From NCBI RefSeq assembly GCF_036346295.1, contig NZ_CP107819.1:2356001-2420000 (forward strand): a DNA stretch of 64,000 nt, in the 5' to 3' direction. Origin of the DNA: Streptomyces sp. NBC_00536. Its GTDB lineage: Bacteria; Actinomycetota; Actinomycetes; Streptomycetales; Streptomycetaceae. Within the stretch, counting starts at the first letter, position 1; each line of letters begins with the position of its first letter. The translations under genes were made by a program, and so were the position numbers. Below are positions 40,997-51,406 of this stretch, piece by piece. The notes under the pieces were generated by a model, which was not told the DNA's origin, did not search any database, and saw only the letters and a program-made list of their open reading frames with translations.

Positions 40997-43900
40997 TCAG
41001 CGGGCTCCCTGCGCCGCCCCCTTCGTCGTGAAGACGGCCACCGTGCGGGCCGGGACCGTGAAGCCGCCGGTCCCGGTGTCGTACGCCGCGGACTTGACCA
41101 CCGGGTCGGCGCCCGCGGCCTGGCGCGGGTGCAGGACGTACGGCCGTCCGGCGAGGGACGGTACGCGCTGCTGCTGCGCGGTGGGCGTGGCGTTGAAGAC
41201 CACCACGAGGTCGCCGAGGGTCATGGTGATGACGCCCGGGGTCTCCGCCGGGCCCGCGAGCGGGAAGGCCAGCCGCGCCTGGACCTCGGCCGTGCCGGTC
41301 AGGGCGAAGTCGGCTTCGGTGGTGCGGATGGACAGCAGGTCCCGGTAGGCGGCCGAGGCACCGGTGATGTCGGTGCAGGACGGGCCGGGGGTGGTCAGCA
41401 GCGGGGCGGCGTACGGCCACTTCGCCCGGTTGTCGGCGGCGGGCGGCAGGCCCCGGCCGAAGCCGTTGCCCGTGCCACTGGCGTCCGCGCAGGTCCAGTG
41501 GATGGCGTTGAACCAGTCGCCGCTGTCGAAGGAGTTGCGGTCCAGGGACTTCGAGCGCAGCAGGTCGGTGCCCGCCTGGGAGAGCGAGGGGCCCTGGGAG
41601 AGGGTGGCCGTGGCCATCGCCAGGACCTGCATACGGGCCTGGTCGGCGGCCGGGGTCGCGGGCGGGAGCTTGTATTTGAGGGCGTCGTACAGCGACTCGT
41701 TGTCGTGGGCGTCCGCGTAGGCGAGCGCGTCGCCCGGCGCCGCCGCGTATCCGGCGCCCTGGCCGTTGTAGTCCAGCTGCGCGCCCGTGACCGTACGGCC
41801 GGTGGCGTCCGTGAAGCGGTAGCCCGCCAGGTTGCCGGTCAGCCCGACCTTGATCAGGTCCTGGGCGTGCCGCAGCCGGGCGAGCTGCTGCTCGGGGGTG
41901 CCGTTGGCGGCGGCCGCGTTGGGGTCGGTGAACAGGCCGGAGGCGAAGCCCTGGACGCGCGGGTCCTCGTCGAAGGGGCCGCCGCCGCGGACCGCGTCGC
42001 GGGCCCGGTCGGAGAAGGTGGCGATGCCGGTGCCCGCCATGTTCTTCTGGGTGGCCTGGACGAAGCGGGCGTCATCGGCGGCCTCGCCGAAGTTCCAGCC
42101 CTCGCCGTAGAGGATGACCTTCTTCCCGTCGACCCCGTCCTTGGCGGGGGTCAGCCGGTCCAGGGCGGCGCGCACGGCCAGGATGTTGGCCTTCGGCTGG
42201 TGTCCCATCAGGTCGAAGCGGAAGCCGTCGACCTTGTACTCCTTGGCCCAGGTGACGACCGAGTCCACGACCAGGCGGCCCATCATGGCGTTCTCGGTGG
42301 CGGTGTTGGAGCAGCAGCTGCTGGTGGCGACGGAGCCATCGGCGAGGAGGCGCTGGTAGTAGCCGGGGACCACGCGGTCCAGGACGGACAGGTCCGACTG
42401 GCCGGAGGCCGCGGTGTGGTTGTAGACCACGTCCATCACCGTGCGCAGGCCCGCGCCGTTGAGGGACTGGACCATGCGGCGGAACTCCACCGTGCGGGCG
42501 GTGCCGTTCGGGTCGCTCGCGTACGAGCCCTCCGGGACGGTGTAGTGGAGCGGGTCGTAGCCCCAGTTGTAGGCGTCCTTCGCGGCGGCGGCCGCCACGC
42601 AGGCCTGCTGCTGCGGGGAGTCGGGGGCGTAGACCGTGAGGTCGCAGGCGGGGGTGGTGCGGTTGGCCGGGTCCTCGGGGATGGTGGCGATGTCGAAGGC
42701 CGGGAGCAGGTGGACGTAGGAGGTGCCGGCCGCGGCGAGGGAGCGCAGGTGCTTCATGCCGGCCGAGTCGGTGTCGGTGAAGGCCAGGTACTGGCCGGGG
42801 TGCTTGCTGGTGGGGTCGGCGATCGAGAAGTCCCGGATGTGGAGTTCCTGGATCTGGGCCGAGGTGAAGGGGACGGGCGCGGGTTTGCGCAGGTCGCGCC
42901 AGCCGGGTGGCTGGAGCGCGGGGGCGGCCAGGTCGGTGACCAGGCTGTACGTCGAGTCGGTGGTCAGCGCGGTGGAGTAGGGGTCGGTGACCAGGTTGCG
43001 GACCACCTGGCGCACGCTCGGGGCCCAGACGGTCACCGCGTAGCGGTAGCGCTTGCCGGTCCAGGAGCGCTCGCCGTCCACCGACCAGACGCCGGTGGCG
43101 TCGTCGCGGTGCATGGGGACGGTGCGGGCGCCGCCGTCGAGTTCGAGGGAGACCTGCTGGGCGGTGGGCGCCCAGAGCGCGAGCCGGGGGCCGCGGGCGG
43201 AGAAGGTGGGGCCGAGCGGGGTGGTGTTCGCGTACAGGTCGTCCAGTACGCCCGCCAGCTGGACCCCGGTGGCGGCGAGCACGGCGCCGTTCGCGGCGCG
43301 GGCGCTCGCGACGAGCTGCCCGCGCAGCGCCTCGCGCACCCGGTCGCGGTCGCGCGGGTCGACGGTGAAGGCGGTGTACGCGGCCAGGTGCGGGAACTTC
43401 TTCTTCTGTACGTCGCTCAGCGCGCCCGGGGTCAGCCGCAGCCAGCGGGCCTTGTCGGTGCCGGTGAGGGCGCCGTCCGCGGCCTTGATCCCGCCCTCGC
43501 GGGAGGCCAGGAGCTGGACTGAAGCGGCGGCGGGCGGGGCGTTCCAGGCGAGGGTGTCGCGGTCGATCCAGACGGCCTCGGCCTTGGTGAGGTCGAGGGC
43601 GGCGGCGGATCCGGCGGGCTGCGGGAGCAGGTACTTCTGGCGGCCCGCGAGCAGCCAGGCCTCGTGGCCGGTGGCCTTGAGATCGAGGGACTGGTCGGTG
43701 GGGAGGTCCTTCTCGTCGCCCTTGTGGAGGATGTAGCTGAGCGAGGTGGCGCCGGGGGCGAGCGGGACCTCGTAGACCGCGCCGTAGGAATCGGTGCGGG
43801 CGGGGAGCAGCGGCTTGGACCAGTCGGTGGGGGTGGCGGCGCCGGTCCACACGTGCAGGCCCCAGCCGTCGTAGGCGCCGTCGGCGCGCTGGAGGTGGAG

Positions 43901-46408
43901 GACGGCCTTGTTCTGGTCCTGCGGCGGGTAGGCGGGCCGGTCGGTGCGGGCGGGCTCCTTGCCCTGCTCCAGCCAGATCTCGCCGGTCTTCGTCACGTCG
44001 ATGGTGCGGTCGGCGGCGACGTCCTTGGTGCCGTCCTTGTCGATGACCAGGTAACCGACGCTGCTCGCGCCGGGCTTGAGCTTGACGTGGGCGAAGGCGC
44101 CGTAGGCGTCGCGGCCGGTGAAGTCGTGCCCGGCGGGCCAGGTGGTGGCTTCGCCGTCCGCGAGGTCGCCCCAGGCGTAGAGGCGCCAGTTGGTGTAGTC
44201 GCCGTCGGGGCGGTGGTAGTGGACGACCGCGTCCTCGCGCTGGGTGGCGGTGGGGACCTCGGGGGGCGGGGCCTGGCCGGCGGTGGAGGCGGCCAGCGCG
44301 CTCGCGGTGCGGCCGGAGGCGTCGATGACGACGGCCTTGTAGCGCAGCGGGGTGCCCTGGGGGGCGGTGATGTGCTGGGTGACCTTGTAGGGGGCGTGGT
44401 CGGCGGAGCCGAGGACCTGCCAGGGGTCGTTGCCGCTCTGGGCGGCGAAGACGACGCGGTTCAGGCCGCTCGGGCCGCTCGGGCCGCCGCCGGTGACGGT
44501 GGCGGACAGTTCGGCGGTGCCCGTGGTGCCGGGGGCGGGCGGGGCGAGGGTGACGGCGGGGCGGGTGGCGGGGGCCGGGAGGGGGGTGGTGGCCATGAGG
44601 ACCACGCTGCCGAGGGCGGGGGCGGTGACGGAGAGCTTGCCGGTGGAGGAGGCCCAGACCGTGGTGGTGCCCGCGCCGCCGTAGAGGACGGTGTAGGCGG
44701 CGCCCGCCGGGGCGTCGAGTTCCACGGTGCGGGGGGCCGGGCCGTTGTTGGCGGCGACCAGGTACTCGGTGCGGGTGCGGGGGTCCGTACGGGCGAAGGC
44801 GTAGACGGAGCCGTCGGCGAGGCGCTCGCTCTGGACGCCGTCGCGCAGGGCGGGGTGGGCCTTGGTCAGCTTCGAGAGAGCACTGATCTGCTGGTAGAGC
44901 GGGTGTCCCGGATCGTAAGCATCGCTCGCGTGTGTGCGCACTGTTCCGAGCTGGTCGTCATCGAGGTAGTCCGGGGTCTTGGAGGCGAAGAGGGACTGGC
45001 GGGCGTCCTTGTCGCCGCCCGCGCCCGTGAAGCCCTGCTCGTCGCCGTAGTAGATGACCGGGTTGCCCCGGGAGAAGAACATCAGCTCGTTCGCCAGCCG
45101 GTAGCGGTCCAGAAGCTCCTGCTCCCCCGCCCCCGGCCGGTCCTGCTTCAGGAAGGAGCCGAACCTCCCCATGTCGTGGTTGCCGAGGAAGGTCACCTGC
45201 TCGTAGGCGTTCGCCTTGTCGCTGGTGTACCGGTAGTCCTCGCCGAGGACGGACGCCAGCCGCCCGGCTCCGGCGCCCTGGGCGGCGTACGCCCGGATCG
45301 CGTCCTGGAGCGGGAAGTCCAGGGTGGCGTCGAGGCGCCCCCGCGTCACGTACGGCGAGGTGACGGCGGTGTCCGCGGAGTACACCTCGCCGAACATGAA
45401 GAACTTCGGGCGCCCGCGCTTGGCCGCGTACGCGTCGAGGGCGGTGGCCCACTGCGTCCAGAACGGCAGGTCGACGTGCTTGACGGTGTCGATCCGGAAG
45501 CCGTCGATATCGAAGTCCCGCACCCACTTCTCGTAGATCTTCTCCATCCCGCTGACCACCTCGGGACGCTCGGTCCACAGGTCGTCGAGCCCGGAGAAGT
45601 CGCCCTGCTCGGCGGACTCGCCCGCGAAGGTCGAGTCACCGCGGTTGTGGTACATCGCCGGATCGTTCAGCCAGGCCGGGACCTTCGCGTCCTTCTTCGC
45701 CGCGGGCACGAGCGGCGTGCGCGGGAAGGAGGCCGGACCCGTCTTCGGGAAGGGCTTCTTCCCGTCCGCGTAGTCGGAGTCGTCGAAGGCCACCCCGTCC
45801 TTGGTCAGATAGGGAAAGGCCCCCTTCGACAGATAGGAGTGGGACGTCCCCTCATAGTCGACGACATCGGCGGTGTGGTTGGTGATGACATCGAAGAAGA
45901 CCTTCATCCCCTTCCCGTGCGCCTTGTCGATCAGCCGCTCCAGGTCGGCGTTGGTCCCGAAGTGCGGGTCGACCTGGGTGAAGTCCGTGATCCAGTACCC
46001 GTGGTAGCCCGCCGAGGCGTTCGAACCCTCGCCCTGCACCGGCTGGTTCTTGAAGATGGGCGCCATCCAGATGGCGGTGGTGCCCAGCCCCTTGATGTAG
46101 TCCAGCCGGTCGGTCAGCCCCTTGAGGTCCCCGCCCTGGTAGAAGCCCTTGTCGGTCGGGTCGAAACCGGTCTGCATGCGGCTGCCGGTCAGCCCGCCCC
46201 GGTCATTGCGCGGGTCGCCGTTCGCGAACCGGTCCGGGAGGACGAAGTAGAACTGCTCCCGGGTGAGATCGTGCCGGGCGGGCTGCGCCGCCAGTTTCGC
46301 GTCCGAGGGCGGCGGAGCGGGAGCCTTGACGGCGGCCGCCGCGGGGAGTGCGGGCAGGAGGGCCACCGCCAGCGCGGCGGCGACGGTTCCTGCGACGGGG
46401 CGTATCAA
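40997..46408 (-). CDS. secreted amylase-pullulanase (two GH13 catalytic domains)
   Basis: A 1803-aa secreted enzyme. A signal peptide covers residues 1-27 ([16 protein letters not shown]). First GH13 domain, ~45-620: [23 protein letters not shown] (nucleophile Asp), MFGEVYSAD (acid Glu), [10 protein letters not shown]. Residues ~620-720 are Ig-like. Two pullulanase-associated CBM41-like modules, ~720-930, begin [20 protein letters not shown] and [20 protein letters not shown]. The pullulanase GH13 domain follows: [28 protein letters not shown] (nucleophile), [11 protein letters not shown] (acid Glu), [12 protein letters not shown]. It would debranch and hydrolyse starch or pullulan outside the cell. 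The TTG at 46408 follows AGGAG by 8 nt. It is 57 bp downstream of the alpha-amylase. Confidence 0.95.
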   Translation of the reverse strand: MIRPVAGTVAAALAVALLPALPAAAAVKAPAPPPSDAKLAAQPARHDLTREQFYFVLPDRFANGDPRNDRGGLTGSRMQTGFDPTDKGFYQGGDLKGLTDRLDYIKGLGTTAIWMAPIFKNQPVQGEGSNASAGYHGYWITDFTQVDPHFGTNADLERLIDKAHGKGMKVFFDVITNHTADVVDYEGTSHSYLSKGAFPYLTKDGVAFDDSDYADGKKPFPKTGPASFPRTPLVPAAKKDAKVPAWLNDPAMYHNRGDSTFAGESAEQGDFSGLDDLWTERPEVVSGMEKIYEKWVRDFDIDGFRIDTVKHVDLPFWTQWATALDAYAAKRGRPKFFMFGEVYSADTAVTSPYVTRGRLDATLDFPLQDAIRAYAAQGAGAGRLASVLGEDYRYTSDKANAYEQVTFLGNHDMGRFGSFLKQDRPGAGEQELLDRYRLANELMFFSRGNPVIYYGDEQGFTGAGGDKDARQSLFASKTPDYLDDDQLGTVRTHASDAYDPGHPLYQQISALSKLTKAHPALRDGVQSERLADGSVYAFARTDPRTRTEYLVAANNGPAPRTVELDAPAGAAYTVLYGGAGTTTVWASSTGKLSVTAPALGSVVLMATTPLPAPATRPAVTLAPPAPGTTGTAELSATVTGGGPSGPSGLNRVVFAAQSGNDPWQVLGSADHAPYKVTQHITAPQGTPLRYKAVVIDASGRTASALAASTAGQAPPPEVPTATQREDAVVHYHRPDGDYTNWRLYAWGDLADGEATTWPAGHDFTGRDAYGAFAHVKLKPGASSVGYLVIDKDGTKDVAADRTIDVTKTGEIWLEQGKEPARTDRPAYPPQDQNKAVLHLQRADGAYDGWGLHVWTGAATPTDWSKPLLPARTDSYGAVYEVPLAPGATSLSYILHKGDEKDLPTDQSLDLKATGHEAWLLAGRQKYLLPQPAGSAAALDLTKAEAVWIDRDTLAWNAPPAAASVQLLASREGGIKAADGALTGTDKARWLRLTPGALSDVQKKKFPHLAAYTAFTVDPRDRDRVREALRGQLVASARAANGAVLAATGVQLAGVLDDLYANTTPLGPTFSARGPRLALWAPTAQQVSLELDGGARTVPMHRDDATGVWSVDGERSWTGKRYRYAVTVWAPSVRQVVRNLVTDPYSTALTTDSTYSLVTDLAAPALQPPGWRDLRKPAPVPFTSAQIQELHIRDFSIADPTSKHPGQYLAFTDTDSAGMKHLRSLAAAGTSYVHLLPAFDIATIPEDPANRTTPACDLTVYAPDSPQQQACVAAAAAKDAYNWGYDPLHYTVPEGSYASDPNGTARTVEFRRMVQSLNGAGLRTVMDVVYNHTAASGQSDLSVLDRVVPGYYQRLLADGSVATSSCCSNTATENAMMGRLVVDSVVTWAKEYKVDGFRFDLMGHQPKANILAVRAALDRLTPAKDGVDGKKVILYGEGWNFGEAADDARFVQATQKNMAGTGIATFSDRARDAVRGGGPFDEDPRVQGFASGLFTDPNAAAANGTPEQQLARLRHAQDLIKVGLTGNLAGYRFTDATGRTVTGAQLDYNGQGAGYAAAPGDALAYADAHDNESLYDALKYKLPPATPAADQARMQVLAMATATLSQGPSLSQAGTDLLRSKSLDRNSFDSGDWFNAIHWTCADASGTGNGFGRGLPPAADNRAKWPYAAPLLTTPGPSCTDITGASAAYRDLLSIRTTEADFALTGTAEVQARLAFPLAGPAETPGVITMTLGDLVVVFNATPTAQQQRVPSLAGRPYVLHPRQAAGADPVVKSAAYDTGTGGFTVPARTVAVFTTKGAAQGAR

Positions 46409-46465
46409 GGCGGAATCTCCTCGGGACGGGGCGGATGGGCTGAGGCGGCGGGGTGGAGCGACGGA

Positions 46466-48163
46466 TCAGTTGCGCCAGGTGTCGCTGAGGGCGACCTTGC
46501 CGCTCGCGGGGACGGTGGCCGTACGGTTGGCGCCGCTCTCCCAGGTGACGTTGCCCGCGGCGTCCTTGCGGACGTACTTGTAGGCGAAGGTCGTCCCGGC
46601 GGGCAGGGAGACGTCGAGCTTCCAGACCGGGTAGGCGGCCGGGTCGAGCTTGAGCGCGGAGGCGGTGTTCCAGTTCCCCAGCGCGCCCTGGTCACCGGTG
46701 ACGTAGATGTTCTGGCCGGGCACGGTGGTGGCGTTGACCGCGAAGGAGGCCCCGGCCGCGGCGGGCGGGGGCGTCGTACCGCCCGCGCACGTGCGGGCGT
46801 TGACGTGGAGCGCGACGGCCGTGTCCGGTCCGAGGGTCGCCGTGAACTGCCCGGAGCCGTTCACCGTGACGCCCCGGCCGCTCTGCACGTCGCAGTAGTC
46901 GCCCGCCGGGAGCGAGGTCTGGAAGGTCCGGGTCAGCGCCGACGCCTCGTGGTTGATGGCGACGTACGCCGTCGCCCCGCGTCCGAAGGCGATCTGGTCG
47001 CCGCCGTTGTCCCACCAGTTGGTGACGGCCTGACCGCGGGCGGAGTTGTGGAAGCCCACCATCGAGGAGATCTCGCGCCAGGCGTGCTGGCACGTCCACC
47101 CGTCGCTGTAACAGGAGTTGACGGCCCCGCCATTGGGCGGACCGGCGTCCCGGTCGGTGAACGCGTACCCCGAGTGCACGTCCGGGGAGCCGTAGGGCCA
47201 GGCCAGCATGAAGACGTTGGCGAGGGTGTAGGTGGCGCCCGCGGTCTGGTTGAGGGTGTCACCGCCGCGCTCGGTGTCGTGGTTGTCGACGAAGACGGCG
47301 GCCTGGCCGCTGGGCATGTACCCCCAGGCCTCGCCGAAGTTCTTGAGGGAGGCGAGGTTCTCGTTCTGGAAGATCCGCTTGAGGTCGCGGGCGTAGCGGA
47401 ACTCCTGCACGTCACCGTTGCCGAGGTACTCGCTCGGCGAGACGGCCTCGCCCGCGCCGTAGATCGCCTCCTGCTTCCAGTAGGCGTCCGGCTTGGTCAG
47501 CCGGGACTTGATGTTGGCGAGGTCGGCGGCGGGCATGTGCTTGGCGGCGTCGATGCGGAAGCCGTCGACCCCGAGGGAGAGCAGGTCGTTCAGGTACCCG
47601 GCGATGCGCCCGCGCACGTACTCCTCGCCGGTGTCCAGGTCGGCCAGCTGCACCAGCTCGCAGTTCTGGATGTTGGCGCGGTCCTGGTAGTTGGAGATGG
47701 TGGCGCGGCAGTCGTCCATGTCGGCGCCGGAGTAAAGACCCGGGTAGTTGTACTTCGTGTACGAACTGCCCCCGGTTCCGGTGCCGTCGGAGGCGGCCAT
47801 GTGGTTGATCACGGAGTCGGCGACGACCTTCACGCCCGCCGTGTGGCAGGTGTCGACCATCGCCTTGAACCCGGCCCGGTCACCGAGCCGCCCGGCGATC
47901 TTGTAGCTCACGGGCTGGTACGAGGTCCACCACTGGGACCCCTGGATGTGCTCCTGGGGCGGCGAGACCTGCACGTACCCGTACCCGGCGGGGCCGAGGC
48001 TATCGGTGCAGGCCTTGGCGACGGAGGCGAAGTTCCACTCGAAGAGGACGGCGGTGACGTCCCGTTGGGCGGGCGGCGAGGCGACGGCCTGCGGCGCCTG
48101 CCAGGTGAAGGCGGCGGCGCTGAGGACGGTGAGCGCGACCACGGCTCTGTGGATGCGGGGCAT
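46466..48163 (-). CDS. secreted alpha-amylase with C-terminal CBM20
   Basis: A 565-aa extracellular amylase. Signal peptide residues 1-28 ([20 protein letters not shown]). The GH13 catalytic domain has [21 protein letters not shown] (nucleophile Asp), [14 protein letters not shown] (acid Glu) and [11 protein letters not shown]. The C-terminal ~105 residues are a CBM20 starch-binding domain: [35 protein letters not shown] and [23 protein letters not shown] 48163 lies 6 nt after AGGAGG. Upstream is an operator with CTGCAAG/CTTGC elements, typical of maltose-regulated amylases. The pullulanase is downstream on the same strand, so the pair is probably one operon. Confidence 0.96.
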   Translation of the reverse strand: MPRIHRAVVALTVLSAAAFTWQAPQAVASPPAQRDVTAVLFEWNFASVAKACTDSLGPAGYGYVQVSPPQEHIQGSQWWTSYQPVSYKIAGRLGDRAGFKAMVDTCHTAGVKVVADSVINHMAASDGTGTGGSSYTKYNYPGLYSGADMDDCRATISNYQDRANIQNCELVQLADLDTGEEYVRGRIAGYLNDLLSLGVDGFRIDAAKHMPAADLANIKSRLTKPDAYWKQEAIYGAGEAVSPSEYLGNGDVQEFRYARDLKRIFQNENLASLKNFGEAWGYMPSGQAAVFVDNHDTERGGDTLNQTAGATYTLANVFMLAWPYGSPDVHSGYAFTDRDAGPPNGGAVNSCYSDGWTCQHAWREISSMVGFHNSARGQAVTNWWDNGGDQIAFGRGATAYVAINHEASALTRTFQTSLPAGDYCDVQSGRGVTVNGSGQFTATLGPDTAVALHVNARTCAGGTTPPPAAAGASFAVNATTVPGQNIYVTGDQGALGNWNTASALKLDPAAYPVWKLDVSLPAGTTFAYKYVRKDAAGNVTWESGANRTATVPASGKVALSDTWRN

Positions 48164-48225
48164 GGGGGGCCTCCTGGCGAAAGAGGTGGGGATTGTTGGC
48201 GACCGTAGGCCCCGCCCCTGCCCGC

Positions 48226-48253
48226 TGCAAGACCTTGCGCAAGAGATTGCAGA
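48226..48253 (-). promoter_or_regulatory. putative MalR operator upstream of alpha-amylase
   Basis: CTGCAAG (48226-48232), the palindrome CTTGCGCAAG (48235-48244) and ATTGCAG (48247-48253) lie 63-90 bp before the amylase start. CTTGCAG-type repeats are the classic control elements of Streptomyces amylase promoters, recognised by the LacI-type MalR/Reg1 regulator. Confidence 0.65.
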
Positions 48254-48462
48254 ATTGTTTCTCCGCCGTGTCCTGGCGGGTCCTGCCGGGTTCCGCGCGG
48301 GAGCGTCAGGCGCGGACGCGCCTGGGGGCACGCAGGAGTCGGCCCGGGGCGCAGCGGAGGCCCGCCTGGCCACGCGGGTCGGGCAGCAGTACGGCTACGA
48401 CATGCCGGAGTGGATCGTGCTGACGGTGGACGGCGGCGCAGACGGTCGCGGTCCCGGAAGGC

Positions 48463-48770
48463 TCAGCGGCCAGTGGCTCCGCCGCGACGACGGGCCTTCA
48501 CCGCAGCGGTGTACTGCTCACGCGTCAGGTCTTCCGCGCCGGCCGGTCCCGCACCGATATGAGCGGCGCCGACTGCGGCGGTCCGGCCGCTGCCGAACGC
48601 GGCCCCCACTGGCTCCGGGGCCTGGACGAGGCGGGCCCAGTGCGGACCGGCCCGGTAAGCGGGTGAACTCGACGTCGTCGAGGGCGATCCACGTGTCCGC
48701 CGCGAACAGCTTGACCAGCGTGGCCCGCCTCGGAAACAGGCTGGGCCGGTGGATGGCACACAGCCCACCC
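48463..48770 (-). pseudogene. degraded coding remnant
   Basis: Two minus-strand frames carry protein-like sequence that looks like one split gene: HRPSLFPRRATLVKLFAADT and WIALDDVEFTRLP in one frame, then GPHWARLVQAPEPVGAAFGS and LTREQYTAAVKARRRGGATG in another, ending at 48463. Neither half has a start of its own. No family is recognised. It lies in the disrupted patch between the amylase promoter and YdcF. Confidence 0.35.
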
Positions 48771-48782
48771 CGCGCCGGGAAA

Positions 48783-49448
48783 TCAGGAGATGAGGCGGCT
48801 TGTGAAGCCGTCGCGGATGAGGGATTCGTACGCGTCACGTACGTCCTCCGGGACATCCTGGGCGATGGCGAACCCGTTCTTCGGATACTCGATCACCCGC
48901 TGGAGATCACCGACGAGCATGTCGAGGACGAGTTTCTCGTCGCCGATGCTCTTGAGGTAGTCGTCCAGCTCAAGCGGCTCCGAGGCACAGATGATCTCGA
49001 CCTCCGGCCACAGCTTGCGGGCGGTGGCGAAGGACCGTCGCTCCATATACGGCTTGGAGACCAGCAGGACGGTCTTCGGGATTATGCCGTTCGCGGCCAG
49101 GAGTTCGCGGCTGAGGGTGATGTTCTGGCCGGTGTTCGCGGCGTTCGGTTCGACGAGGATCGCGTCGTCGGGGACGCCGAGTTCACGTGCGTGCTCGCGG
49201 AAGTGGACCGCTTCGCCACGGGGGAACCGGGCCCGGGTGGTGGGGCTGTTGCCGCCGGTGAACACGAGGACCGGGAAGAGACCAGTGCGATAGAGGCCGG
49301 CGGAGGCGGCGGCGACTCCGAGGTCGTGGCTGCCCAGTCCGATCGCGACGTCCACCGGGGCCAGATCGTGGCCCATCTGGTGGTAGTCCCAGATCAGCTT
49401 GGCCTTGCGCCACTGGTCCTCGGTGATCGTCTGCTGGATGTCCGTCAC
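48783..49448 (-). CDS. YdcF family protein (DUF218)
   Basis: A 221-aa protein of the YdcF/DUF218 family, predicted Rossmann-like and possibly S-adenosylmethionine-binding. Marks are PVDVAIGLGSHDLGVAAASA, VLVFTGGNSPTTRARFPRGE, VEPNAANTGQNITLSRELLA (the NT-x-N core) and VLLVSKPYMERRSFATARKL. It lacks membrane segments. The GTG follows AGGGAGAAG. It lies 22 bp downstream of an XRE-type regulator gene that has frameshifts. In Streptomyces these two genes often occur together. Confidence 0.9.
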   Translation of the reverse strand: MTDIQQTITEDQWRKAKLIWDYHQMGHDLAPVDVAIGLGSHDLGVAAASAGLYRTGLFPVLVFTGGNSPTTRARFPRGEAVHFREHARELGVPDDAILVEPNAANTGQNITLSRELLAANGIIPKTVLLVSKPYMERRSFATARKLWPEVEIICASEPLELDDYLKSIGDEKLVLDMLVGDLQRVIEYPKNGFAIAQDVPEDVRDAYESLIRDGFTSRLIS

Positions 49449-49470
49449 GCGATCTTCTCCCTGGTCACCG

Positions 49471-50310
49471 TCATCGGAGGCCGCTGGCGCCCTCGCTCAT
49501 GGCCCTGATGCCCTCGATGCTGGCCAGCTGGTGCCTGAGGCCGAACCGCCCGGCCAGTTTGGCTGCTTTGCCGAGGACGTGAAGGCCATCATCGCGGGTG
49601 GCCGGGTCGGAGAGCAGGATGTGGCCGTGTGCGGTTTCCAGGCGGACCCGCTGCATCGGCGCATCGGTCGCGGCCGTGCTGCGGGCGATGGAGATGAAGT
49701 GCAGGGCGTTCGTCAGGTCACCGGCGCCGCGGCGGGCCAGGGCGAGCTTCTGGTGGGCGACCGACCAGTCCTCGGGCTCGGCGAGGTCTTCGAACTCCCG
49801 GGTCGCGGCGAGCATGACGCGGGAGGCATGGCTGTGGCTGGAGATCGCCCAGCAGGGCAGTCGAACGGGCGAAGAGGTAGAGGCCCTTGTCATCGAGGGC
49901 GGTCGGCTTGAACCGTCCGAGCCAGCGGCGGATCAAGCTGTCGGCGAAGGTGAAGTCCTGCCGCGACAGGGCGACCATGGCCCGGTCAAGATCGTCGGTC
50001 CACGACTCGTACTCCCAGGCCAGGGGCCCACTGCTGGTCACCCGGCGAGCACTGGCGGCGGGAGCGGTCCGGCCGGCTTCGGACAGGAAGGTCTCGAAGC
50101 GGAGGTGGGCGGCGGCATCCGCGCGGGCCAGAGCGGTATCCAAGATCGCCTGGGTGTCCTGGCGGGGCTCGGTCGCGGCCAGGAGCTTCTCCCACTTGGA
50201 GATCGTCCTGATGCCGACGCCGAGGTGGCCGGCGAATGATCGGACGCTCAGCCGCAGCGCAAGACGCAGGGCACGGCCTCCAGGCCGGTCCAGTGGTGCA
50301 CGGTCGCCAC
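49471..50310 (-). pseudogene. XRE family regulator, frameshifted
   Basis: The gene can be rebuilt from three frames. It starts at GTG 50310 with AAGGGAG upstream and reads VATVHHWTGLEA. A 1-base loss near 50275 then shifts to the frame reading RALRLALRLSVRSFAGHLGV, ISKWEKLLAATEPRQDTQAI and LDDLDRAMVALSRQDF-type text up to YLFARSTALLGDLQ. A 1-base gain near 49853 shifts again to SHSHASRVMLAATREFEDL through to the C-terminus SIEGIRAMSEGASGLR. The product is a HTH regulator with TPR-like tail. Two frameshifts argue for a pseudogene, though sequencing error is possible. It is paired with YdcF. Confidence 0.7.
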
Positions 50311-50464
50311 ACGTCGCTCCCTTCCTGCCGCCATCGAAGCACGGCCCGCACGAGCGGGGGGACACACGTGCAACGGAAGTACAACAGGCGGTCATTTCCG
50401 AAGCTTTGGGGCAGGTCCAGGCTGAGTGCTGACACAGCCGACGGACCTTTGGACGGACACCACC

Positions 50465-50647
50465 ATGAAACCCCTCACCGAGCATCGCGGCGTCAGCGGT
50501 CCGGTCGTTTACGGCTACCTGCGGCTGGTCCAGGCCTCCCCGGCCCGCCAGACGGCCCTGAACGAGGCTCTGGCCGAGTACTGCCGCCAGCACGAGCTGA
50601 CGCTCTCGGGGGTGTCCACCGAACGGGACACCGGGAGCATCCCCTGA
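50465..50647 (+). CDS. truncated recombinase-like small protein
   Basis: A 60-aa frame, MKPLTEHRGVSGPVVYGYL onward, with ALNEALAEYCRQHELTLSGV. The VYGYLR start followed by an EYC-x-HELTL helix resembles small serine-recombinase-like proteins of Streptomyces, but the rest of that domain is absent. No clear ribosome site precedes it. It is probably a remnant beside the broken XRE gene. Confidence 0.35.
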   Translation: MKPLTEHRGVSGPVVYGYLRLVQASPARQTALNEALAEYCRQHELTLSGVSTERDTGSIP

Positions 50648-50653
50648 CCGAAC

Positions 50654-50816
50654 ATGGAGGCGAGGCCGGGGCTCAGCCAGGCAGTCCTCGACCGCGCTCG
50701 CGTCGGCTGGGAGCGTTTCCTCTCCTCCCTTGAGGAGTCGGCCGATGACTGAGCGGTACGTGTACGTTCCCCATCGCCTGCTGCGCCGCCGTGTGCGCGA
50801 TGTCGCGTCCGCCTGA
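50654..50816 (+). other. two tiny overlapping open frames
   Basis: A 32-codon frame (MEARPGLSQAVLDRARVGWE...) ends at 50752, and a 23-codon frame (MTERYVYVPHRLLRRRVRDV...) starts inside its end at 50745 and stops at 50816. The overlap suggests coupling, but no ribosome site is seen and no family is known. They may be remnants of a larger gene. Confidence 0.2.
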
Positions 50817-50981
50817 CCGGCGGGCATGGGGGCGGGGTCCTGCGGCTCTCCCGGGGGCAGGCGTACGGGAGTTGACGGTGAATCAATGGATCTTCAGACG
50901 GTAAGGTTTGCGCCAGTGAGGGGCGTTGTTGCGCCATCACATGGCCACATCTGAGTGCTGACCCAAGGATGGCTTTACTTC

Positions 50982-51347
50982 ATGAAGATCGGTTCGAAGG
51001 CCGTGCGGGTTGCCGCGGGGCTGGCTCTTTCGATGACCGCGGTGATCGGCTTCAGCGGGACCGCGCAGGCCAACCACATGGCTCCCACGCTGCGGTACGG
51101 ATCCTCCGGGTACGCGGTCGAGTGCGTACAGATTCTGCTCAACCGGGCCGGGCTCGGGCACAGCATCAAGGTCGACGGCCAGTACGGGCGTGACACCAAG
51201 GGGATGGTGGAGGACTTCCAGCGGGCGCGCGGGCGGCTGGACATCGACGGCGTCGTCGGCAGGCAGACCGGTGGCGCCCTGTGGGAGCTGACCTACAGCC
51301 AGCCGAGGTGGTACACCGACTGCTTCGACTACATACCGACCCCGTAG
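50982..51347 (+). CDS. secreted peptidoglycan-binding domain protein
   Basis: A 121-aa protein with a signal peptide (residues 1-32, GLALSMTAVIGFSGTAQA) and one PG_binding_1 domain: LRYGSSGYAVECVQILLNRA, KVDGQYGRDTKGMVEDFQRA, DIDGVVGRQTGGALWEL. The tail (PRWYTDCFDYIPTP) contains one of two Cys residues in the mature protein. It should bind cell-wall peptidoglycan. ATG 50982 gives the best signal peptide; a GTG at 50955 is the in-frame alternative. It is monocistronic and convergent with a LacI gene. Confidence 0.85.
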   Translation: MKIGSKAVRVAAGLALSMTAVIGFSGTAQANHMAPTLRYGSSGYAVECVQILLNRAGLGHSIKVDGQYGRDTKGMVEDFQRARGRLDIDGVVGRQTGGALWELTYSQPRWYTDCFDYIPTP

Positions 51348-51369
51348 GAGTCGTCAGTCGTCAGTCGTC

Positions 51370-51406
51370 GGCCCGGCCCCGTCACTCCCGTGGCGGGGCC
51401 TGGGCC
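51370..51406. terminator. hairpin overlapping the LacI gene 3' end
   Basis: GGCCCGGCCCCG (51370-51381) pairs with CGGGGCCTGGGCC (51394-51406) with one bulge. The loop contains the LacI stop codon. It could serve as a terminator for the convergent peptidoglycan-binding gene. Three TCGTCAG-type repeats (51351-51371) lie directly before it. Confidence 0.45.

Noticed and set aside
43664..48208. Plus-strand open frame of ~1500 codons opposite the amylase and pullulanase genes
   Set aside because: It is the antisense of conserved GH13 coding sequence, rich in Gly, Val, Asp and Arg, without motifs or ribosome site.
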